This document shows positions 18,866 through 25,093 of a stretch of DNA of 25,093 bases, piece after piece; position 1 is the stretch's first letter; the number at the start of each line of letters is the position of its first letter. The stretch lies in contig JAYMTA010000700.1 of assembly GCA_036897625.1 (NCBI GenBank), forward strand, positions 1-25,093. Reading direction: 5' to 3'. The translations under genes were made by a program, and so were the position numbers. The notes under the pieces are model-generated. The model did not search any database. It was not told the origin of the DNA and was given only the letters and a program-made list of their open reading frames with translations. The DNA is from Pelargonium cotyledonis (lineage: Eukaryota > Streptophyta > Magnoliopsida > Geraniales > Geraniaceae).

Positions 18866-20307
18866 CATGATAGTCTAATGTTACAAAATGAAGTTTAGGG
18901 TAGTCCATTGCTTTTGGTGGAAGTATATGGTAATCATATGCAATTAACACCACAATAGTTCAAATTCTTGAGCTTCCAACAACTAATAGATTTTAAACCA
19001 CAAATGTTTATAGTAAATTTAATTTACCGATAAATTTTAGAGAAAATAATGGGTTAAATGATTTTGCTTTCAATAAACTGTGCGAGTGGATCATGCTCGG
19101 ACTCGGCTTTTAGAAGCTCTGAAAAAACAGGAGCTTTTTTGGAGCCAACTAGCCAAGATTAATTGGTCTTAATGCAATAAATCTTCAGCTCTTTTCAGCC
19201 CTAGCACAGCTACTTCTACTCGGACTGTTTGGAGTGTTTAATTATGTGATTGACTCGGCTCGGAGACCCGACCAACTCCAAAATACTTCAGGTTGGGTTC
19301 GAGACTAAAACATCCATATTGTCGCTTTACTAGACTCGGTTGTTTGTTAGATCCTTCTTTTGGTAAAACATCCATACTGTGGAAATGTTGTATCTTGCAT
19401 CACTGTTAATGCCTACGATTAATTTGAAACAACGTACATACAGTGGATATAAGACGAGTTGCCATTACAATGTTGATTCTTGTGTGCAAGTATGTAGTTT
19501 CCCTTCACTAATAAGTTTGGATTTAATTTTCTTCTTCCAGTGATATTCTTTTTCTTCCTCTTTCTTAATGTATCACTTGCTCTAGATAAAAGACACAAAA
19601 GCTTAATTAGTTAATGTTATGGTTATGCTTTCTTTTCTTATTTGAGTGGTTTTGCATATAACATTCTAATCATTAAAGTTGACAATTTTAATTTGAATTT
19701 GTAGGCATTAAACACTCATCAACGCAACTTTTCTCTGACCTGAAACTGAACCGACCAATTGTCAGATTGGATTAAACAAACCCGCACAATTCAACATATT
19801 TTTTGGTTAAAAACTAAAATTCAGCTCCAAAATACTTTAGGTCGGGTTCGAGTTACGCTTCAACAACCCTCATCGGAACCCAATTTTTCAACTCTACAAA
19901 TCATTCGAACTACAAATCCCAAAATTGAATCCAACGATAACTCACACAAAATAAAACTACAAACATCACAAAAAACATTTCATCCCTTTCCTTTTTCTTA
20001 TCATTATTTCGTTTAAATTTTTTATCAAACAAAAAATTGACTCATAGAAAAGGAAAGAAAAAAGAGCTTAGTTTCAAACATAATAAAAAGGAGGGAAGAG
20101 GTTGTCTCTTTTAGGTTTCCCATCCTACTCCACCAATCCATAAACCTTCATAATAATAATCTTTTGTAAGGTAACTTACACAAAATTAACCAAAACAAAC
20201 CCTAAAAAAAAAATAACATCTCCAAAAAAAACAACACTTTCTTTTCCTTGTTTGAATCATTTTCTTAGGTTTCTTCTTGTCCAAGCTACACATCATCATC
20301 TTCTTCT
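18866..20307. other. intergenic, AT-rich with degraded repeat text
   Basis: No gene is supported. AACTCCAAAATACTTCAGG then TTGGGTTCGAG (about 19272-19302) is echoed by GCTCCAAAATACTTTAGG then TCGGGTTCGAG (about 19825-19854), with CTCGG-rich text around the first. This suggests two fragments of one old element. The last 200-300 bases before 20308 should include the 3'UTR of the minus-strand C2 gene, whose end I cannot place. Confidence 0.4.
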
Positions 20308-22216
20308 TCACACGAATGATTCACTGATCTCCGACGAGCCCTCGAACACCTTGTCGTTCCCGAATCTCTTCTTCGTCTTGGTCCCTCCGCAAGTAATCGA
20401 GAACTCGATCCCGTACGCGTTCCCGAAGCACGAGAACAACCCGACGCTCTTCGATCGCCGTCTCCGGTCCCGTTTCCGTTTCTTGTCTTTCTCCATTTCC
20501 TTCTGGCAATCGTACATTGGCGGCATCTCCGTCCGCCACCGCGCGATCTTCGTCTTCAGCCCCTCCACGCCGCTGTCTTTCTCGTTCCAATTCCCCAAAA
20601 TCATGCTCCCGCCGTCGTTGTGGCGGTTGTTGTTGTTCATCGGACCTAGGTGGATCGGGTAGATGCCTTTGGAGATCGCCGCCGCCACCACGGAGGCGGA
20701 GGGGCCGACGTCGGAGATCATGGATCCGCCGCCTTTCTTGGGGGCGCCGACCATGGATCCGCCGTTGACGACGGAGCCGCCGTTGATGATGGAGCCGCCG
20801 TTGACGATGGAGCCGCCATTGATCATGGAGCCGTGGTTGACGACGGAGGAGGCTTTTTGTTGGGGGTCGGTGGTGCGGTCGGTGACGTCGCTGTGTGTTC
20901 GGCGGAGCATGACCATGGAGCCCCTGTCTTCGGACCTTGGGTCGGGTTTTTTGCGGGTTTCCGGGTTTGGGTCTTCCCGGGAGGAGCCGAGCTCGGGGTA
21001 GAGTGGCATGCTGCGGAAGGTGTTGTCGAGGAGTGCCACGCCGAGGTTGAGGATTCCCTAATCAAGATTGAAATTTTAGTATGAGAAAATCTAGAACATA
21101 AAAACCAAAAAAATCTAATTGGTCTCATGATTTAATACTTATAATAGCAATCTCCCCTCAAACGGATTATTAGCAAGCGCGTGTAGTCACTCGTTCAAAT
21201 TCATTACTTGTTTGTGTCGTCTAGGTTTCAGCTAATAATTTAACTCCCTACACTTTGTCGATATATTTTTGTGTAAGTGATGAGATGTTCAATTTACATT
21301 GGAACACAGTACGGTTTATTAGTCATATTAATTACACAAGTACATGTCATTATTCACGTAGAAAAATCAATATCCCAAAAATAAAATCACTATAAACATA
21401 TCAAATCCATCTAACTCAGGATCAAATTGTTTTATGTATCTAGTTTCTTAAATATGTTTTTTATTATGTGAATTAATGTGACGTCCGATCTAACTCTTAA
21501 ATTCAATTAATTCTCCTTGTTAATTGTCATTTCATTCGTCATGTTTATCCATTTATAACTACAAACTCTCATATACTTGTTATGAACTCTTTTGTGTCTT
21601 AACAACGAGGTTTCTAAAGCGGGAGCGCATGATCAACACCTACAAACTAGTCATATCACACCTAAACTAATACTTAATCGAATTGAGTAGAACCACATGA
21701 GCGTTAAACACTTTCCTACCAAATTTTAAGACAACTGCATTTCTGAAGCTCTCTAACGTAACAAACTCCTAACCCACGTAAGAAAATACCACATGCACGA
21801 TCTTACATGAAATATATTAAAATTTTAACCTGAGGCCGGCCAGAAGGGCGGCGGACTTGGAGGGCAACGTAGCGCATATCCGACGACTTGTCCTCCCGAA
21901 CAGCCGGAGGGAGGAGGTTGGAGATGAGGACGCTAACATTCCCGACGCGCGTGTCCTTCTTGAGCCACGCCACGCTATAGATCTCCACCATGAGAGTGGA
22001 GGAGTCCGAGTTGAGGAAATTATCATCAACCCGGAACACAAACTTCTCGTTCCAAGAAGGGTTGGCGTGGCCGGTCTGGTCCACACGCGTCGTCAACTTC
22101 CGGTCCGGGTGGACCCACGCCACCGCATAGGTCTGCATGGACCGGGACACCGGTCCGAGGTCCTGAGCCGAGATCACGTTGATTTCCAGGAGCCGGAACG
22201 GAACCGAGAACCTCAT
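20308..22216 (-). CDS. C2-domain protein, two exons, 378 aa
   Basis: Minus strand: exon 1 22216-21830, intron 21829-21058 (GTTAAA donor, TTGATTAG acceptor), exon 2 21057-20308. The junction is phase 0. Residues 1-129 form a plant C2 domain starting MRFSVPFRLLEINVISAQDL, with the strands YAVAWVHPDRKLTTRVD, NPSWNEKFVFRVDD and LMVEIYSVAWLKKDTRVGNV. C2 domains bind phospholipids, often with calcium; the acidic loop residues here look incomplete, so calcium dependence is uncertain. The second half is low complexity: GGS-rich repeats (residues 205-233), a basic run KKRKRDRRRRSKS (about 321-333) that could be a nuclear signal or membrane-binding patch, then a conserved-looking CFGNAYGIEFSITCGG end. 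Length and architecture match the small plant CaLB-type C2 proteins, as far as I recall. There are no transmembrane segments. Confidence 0.88.
20746..20832 (-). repeat. 18-bp minisatellite coding NGGSxx repeats in the C2 gene
   Basis: Five near-identical 18-bp units code GSMING, GSIVNG, GSIING, GSVVNG and GSMV. They are in frame within exon 2 and produce a flexible Gly/Ser/Asn segment. Two isolated GGSM motifs occur elsewhere in the exon, which suggests a wider decayed array. Copy number is likely to vary between alleles. Confidence 0.9.
21058..21829 (-). other. intron of the C2 gene, 772 bp
   Basis: AT-rich on both strands and flanked by GC-rich exons. The donor is CAG|GTTAAA (exon edge at 21830) and the acceptor is TTGATTAG|GGA (exon edge at 21057). 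I see no repeats or coding potential in it. Confidence 0.8.
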
Positions 22217-22480
22217 GATTAATTAATTCAATTAAACAATTAATTAACGTAGTAGTAGTTTTTTTTATTTTATTTGGTGGTCGTTGATTGGTGGCCGGCG
22301 GGAAAATAAGTTGATGACACGGCGGGGGGAAGTGGCGGGGGGGTCCACTTGCCGCCGCGGTCACCAACTGAGACTGAGGAAAGAGAGGAGAGAGAGAGAG
22401 AGGTGGTTTTTGAATTTAGGGAAGATGGCTCCGAAATTGTAGGGGACTTGAGTGGCTGTGGACCGTTCGTTTTGTGGAGG
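22217..22480 (-). promoter_or_regulatory. 5' region of the C2 gene with a (GA)n tract
   Basis: Directly upstream of the ATG is AT-rich text with repeated TTAATTAA words (22217-22250). Then comes a GC-rich block (22315-22365) and a GAGAGAGAGAGAGAG-type tract at 22380-22402, which reads as (CT)n on the coding strand. Pyrimidine-rich leaders with CT repeats are common in plant 5'UTRs, and GA repeats bind BBR/BPC factors. No clear TATA box is assigned. Confidence 0.45.
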
Positions 22481-23200
22481 ATTTGAGCTATTTTAGCATG
22501 TTTGACTTGTTTTCTAAGGCAACCTTAAAATTCTGAGGTTGTTTGGAAGAAGAATTTGTGGTGAGGACATGAATAGAAAATGTGCTAATTTTAGAAACGA
22601 TCCACATTTTTGTACGAGGAGGTAGAGTTGAGAATTTAATTTGTACTGGAATATGCGGGCGCCCGACATCCGACCCAATCAATTTTCAGGTTGATTCGGA
22701 TATATATATATTTTTATGCAATTCATCGCTCCATTGTCAATTTTTTGTATACAATTCATCGGTCCATTTAAATCAATGGACGATAACGTGACAAACTAAA
22801 ATCAATTAGAAATTAAAACTCGGACATTTGTACACATTTTACTCTACTTTGCTAAACCATTAGAAATTTAAAAAATAAAGCAAAACTATGATTACAGAAA
22901 CAGGACAACACATCGATCAATCAAAGCAAGTCATGCTATAAAACAACTATAATTATCATTTTCTGTTCAATGAAATCAAAACATCTGAAATTACAACTTT
23001 AAAAAGAAATAGAGTTGAAATCATTTTATATAATAGATATTAATTTCTATTTGTTTTGTAGCATGATCACATTGAAAGGTGTATGTTCCATTAGTAATGG
23101 GAGAGAGAGTGATCGGGTTAGTTTTCGAGTTTCATAAATATAATCTAATCTAATCAATGAGAGCTAATAAAAGTTTCTAATTCATTCAATTAGATTGAAT
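22481..23200. other. intergenic, no gene seen
   Basis: AT-rich. It contains one short direct repeat (CAATTCATCGCTCCATT at 22719 and CAATTCATCGGTCCATT at 22752) and a (TA)n run at 22700-22711. Nothing else can be named. Confidence 0.5.
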
Positions 23201-23202
23201 TT

Positions 23203-23320
23203 TAGGGTTTTTGAGTGAGCCTCGGACCATATAAAAGAAAGAATATCATTTCTTCAGCTCCTCTACCATTCGTTTCGTTTTACAGTTTCTACCAGCAAGC
23301 ATTGTCTCCTTAGGTATCTT
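23203..23320 (+). promoter_or_regulatory. telo-box plus TATA promoter-like block with possible leader exon
   Basis: A telo-box core (TAGGGTTTTTG, about 23203) lies about 25 bases before TATAAAA (23230-23236). A pyrimidine-rich start-like stretch (CAGCTCCTCTACCATTCG, about 23260) follows at the usual 25-30 base spacing. A splice-donor-like CCTTAG|GTATCT follows near 23314. Telo-box with TATA and a leader intron is typical of plant housekeeping genes such as translation factors. No coding exon is found before the window ends, so any gene would have to start off the right edge or be dead. Confidence 0.4.
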
Positions 23321-23391
23321 TTCAGATGATGCTCTTACGAACAGAATATGTGTATCCATCTATTTAGCATCAGTTTCTTTTACAAAATCTT

Positions 23392-23480
23392 GTCCATTGT
23401 TTTCGAATGCACAAAATCATTTTATAGTTGCAATTGGAACAACTGATTGTTTTGTGATTTCTTAACTTTCGTGTACTTAT
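23392..23480 (+). repeat. left copy of a roughly 90-bp diverged direct repeat
   Basis: Text with TTTTCGAATGCACAAAATC, TTATAGTTGCAATTGGAACA and TTTCTTAAC matches 24306-24395 with scattered changes. The two copies lie on either side of the hAT element. Confidence 0.85.
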
Positions 23481-23491
23481 AATGATATAGA

Positions 23492-24259
23492 CAGTGGCGG
23501 AGCCAGAAAAATAATTAAATGGCAGGCCAAAAAATTGGTTCACCAGTTATGAGATTTTTAGTTATAAAAGGTAAAATAAAATTTATACAAAATTTTCACA
23601 TAATATGATATTTATCTCACATAAAAGTTTTCAAAGTGCACATATATATCAGTTTGTTGTATTAATAAAAAAATTATGAGTTTTTTTTCCATAGAGTTAA
23701 ACTCATGTGATTAAAAATAAGGCTAAACATCACCTTAACCGTCATTAGCTCAACCTCCTAACTAGGATTAAAAATCAGTTTATGTAGAATTACAGTTGAA
23801 TTTTTACAATTTTATTTTTACAAAAATTTAGTCTAATTTGAAATCTACACCTATGTTTCAACAACAAAATTTTATACGGACAAAATGTGAAACTATGTTT
23901 GTGTAATTTAGGCTAAAATGTAGAAATCAATAATTTAAAGTTGAAAAGTAAAAAGAACTTAGGCAAAAATTGGGCTTAATTTAAGGTAATTAAGTTTTAG
24001 CCAAAAGAATTTAAAGTGGGCTTAATTTAAGGTAATTAAGTTTTAGCCAAAAGAATTTAAAGTGGGCTTAATTTAAGGTAATTAAGTTTTAGCCAAAAGA
24101 ATTTAAAGTTAAAAAGTATCAAACCCTGGCATAAGCCAAGCAACAAAATATCTTTACCACTAAGCCATAGACACTTATACTTTAAGCTTGTTAAGCGTAA
24201 TATATATTGAGCTGACACAGGCCATGGTTTATGGTGGACTATGCCCAGCTCCGCCAGTG
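23492..24259. mobile_element. non-autonomous hAT element, 768 bp
   Basis: The left end is CAGTGGCGGAGCCAG. The right end, on the other strand, is CACTGGCGGAGCTGG. These 12-15 bp terminal inverted repeats are flanked by an exact 8-bp target duplication, GATATAGA (23484-23491 and 24260-24267). An 8-bp duplication with a CA(G/C)TGGCGGAGC end is diagnostic of plant hAT transposons. There is no transposase frame: the interior is AT-rich, with a 46-bp tandem repeat. It depends on a transposase made elsewhere. Confidence 0.92.
23971..24109. repeat. 46-bp tandem repeat, three copies, inside the hAT element
   Basis: TGGGCTTAATTTAAGGTAAT begins at 23971, 24017 and 24063, an exact 46-bp period with almost no divergence between copies. 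It lies in the subterminal half of the element. In hAT elements subterminal repeats often bind transposase, but these are longer than the usual short motifs. Confidence 0.95.
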
Positions 24260-24305
24260 GATATAGATGTTATGTTTCTTTTTATTTGATTATGTAGATC
24301 TTCTC

Positions 24306-24395
24306 TATAGTTTTCGAATGCTCAAATCTATTTATAGTCGCAAATGGAACATCTGCTTGTTTTTGTTATTTCTTAACCTGTGTGTTTTATAAGCA
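24306..24395 (+). repeat. right copy of the roughly 90-bp diverged direct repeat
   Basis: TTTTCGAATGCTCAAATCTA, TTTATAGTCGCAAATGGAACA and TTATTTCTTAACC correspond to 23392-23480. The divergence is higher than expected from a duplication made by the hAT insertion, so it is probably an older duplication. Confidence 0.85.
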
Positions 24396-24399
24396 TATA

Positions 24400-25030
24400 A
24401 ATGCTTTGTAAACTATGGTCTGTTTTTGTAATCTCATGCATTACTTAGAAAATGGAAAACACTTTACACTTTTAACTTGATTTTTTAGCATCAATCTTTA
24501 AACACAAAACATGTTAGGCCAATCGGTTAATGGGTTTTGGATTATCTTCTAAGTTTATTCATTCTTACATTTGTTATATGTGAAGCTCTAATTCTTTAGT
24601 ATCTTGAGGCCCTTACCTATTTACAATAGTTGGCTGGTTAATTGGACGGCTAAGATTACAAGTTCACAAATACTATGCGTGAGTGACTATAATTAACTAT
24701 CTAGAGTGTTTCTAAGCTTCTACATAAATCTAGATAATTTTATAATAGCTGAAACGTGCAGCTCCAATCCTTTGGTTGGATTTGTGCGAGATAATTCCTA
24801 AGATTGCTGAAATGGTTTTGTAATCCTATCATCACCAAGAAAAGTGCCCACTAAGTATGCATGGTAATTGCAGATGTACTTTACAATAAAAACAAGGGTT
24901 ATATATTTTTAAATTCCCCGTACTTGTTTTTTAGTCTATATTACCATCTACCCTTAAAACTTAGTTGTTTTGAGCTTTGAACTGCAAATTTTTTTTTTAT
25001 ACACCCAATTACCTACTATTGCCGGTAATC
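24400..25030. other. intergenic, no gene seen
   Basis: AT-rich, with no open frame of note on either strand and no recognisable terminal repeats. Confidence 0.5.
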
Positions 25031-25034
25031 ATAG

Positions 25035-25091
25035 GCCACGTCACCGATTTTGCCACGTCACTATGCCATGTCACCTTTTCGCCACTTGACC
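25035..25091. repeat. array of four GCCACGTCAC-like motifs
   Basis: GCCACGTCACC (25035), GCCACGTCACT (25052), GCCATGTCACC (25065) and GCCACTTGACC (25081) recur at 13-17 base spacing up to the window edge. The core ACGT is a bZIP-binding box. The 10-mer also occurs inverted at 849-858, next to TGGCGAATG, at the other end of the window. Such arrays are also frequent in plant repetitive DNA, so a regulatory role is not established. Confidence 0.7.
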
Positions 25092-25093
25092 AC

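Noticed and set aside
20517-21084. Several long plus-strand frames opposite the C2 gene
   Set aside because: They are shadows of GC-rich, repetitive exon 2. The minus strand has a recognisable C2 protein and valid splice sites.
21857-22222. 121-codon plus-strand frame
   Set aside because: It is antisense to C2 exon 1, whose protein is clearly conserved, so this frame is incidental.
23320-23450. Box C/D snoRNA candidate (GATGATGC then CTGA)
   Set aside because: The C box has a mismatch, the spacing is long, and there is no terminal stem or C'/D' pair.
1-25093. CRISPR arrays, operons, prophage or other bacterial systems
   Set aside because: Spliced genes, plant MITEs and irregular repeats show this is plant nuclear DNA. 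The tandem repeats have no spacer structure.

Overview
The window is nuclear DNA from a flowering plant, most likely a eudicot. The evidence is AT-rich U2-type introns, plant-type MITEs, and two genes whose closest relatives, as I know the families, are plant proteins. I cannot name the species from sequence alone.

Layout. (1) 1-1480 is mostly intergenic. It holds, on the minus strand at about 588-421, a fragment that reads as the C-terminal DUF3511 domain, lacking a recognisable N-terminus and with a degenerate C-terminal tail. It also holds an 80-bp near-palindrome centred at 763/764. (2) About 1480-17850, plus strand, is one large gene for the plant ATRX-type SNF2 chromatin remodeller. I resolve 25 coding exons (1917-17581, 1499 aa) plus a probable 5'UTR intron. 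All junctions keep frame. The first coding intron needs a GC-AG pair. The protein has an acidic, internally repeated N-terminus, an ADD (GATA-like plus PHD) zinc module, a SNF2 ATPase with all landmark motifs, and a plant-type C-terminal tail. (3) 17852-20300 is intergenic, with a 56-bp perfect direct repeat, a 243-bp Stowaway-type MITE with TA target duplications, and a promoter-like stretch with a tiny Gly-Cys-rich ORF. (4) 22216-20308, minus strand, is a two-exon C2-domain gene (378 aa) with a GGS-rich repeat and a basic C-terminal patch. (5) 22217-25093 is intergenic: a (GA)n tract at the 5' end of the C2 gene, a telo-box plus TATA promoter-like block at 23203-23236, and a complete 768-bp non-autonomous hAT element with an exact 8-bp target duplication. 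That element lies between two old copies of a roughly 90-bp direct repeat. The window ends in an array of GCCACGTCAC-like motifs.

The genes do not form an operon-like system. ATRX acts in the nucleus on chromatin (histone H3.3 deposition in the known family), and the C2 protein is an unrelated membrane or lipid-binding candidate. I found no previously undescribed biological system. The most unusual pattern is that at least ten ATRX introns carry independent short tandem duplications with different periods. Three of them copy exon edges or splice acceptors, leaving dead pseudo-exons or decoy acceptors beside the real ones.
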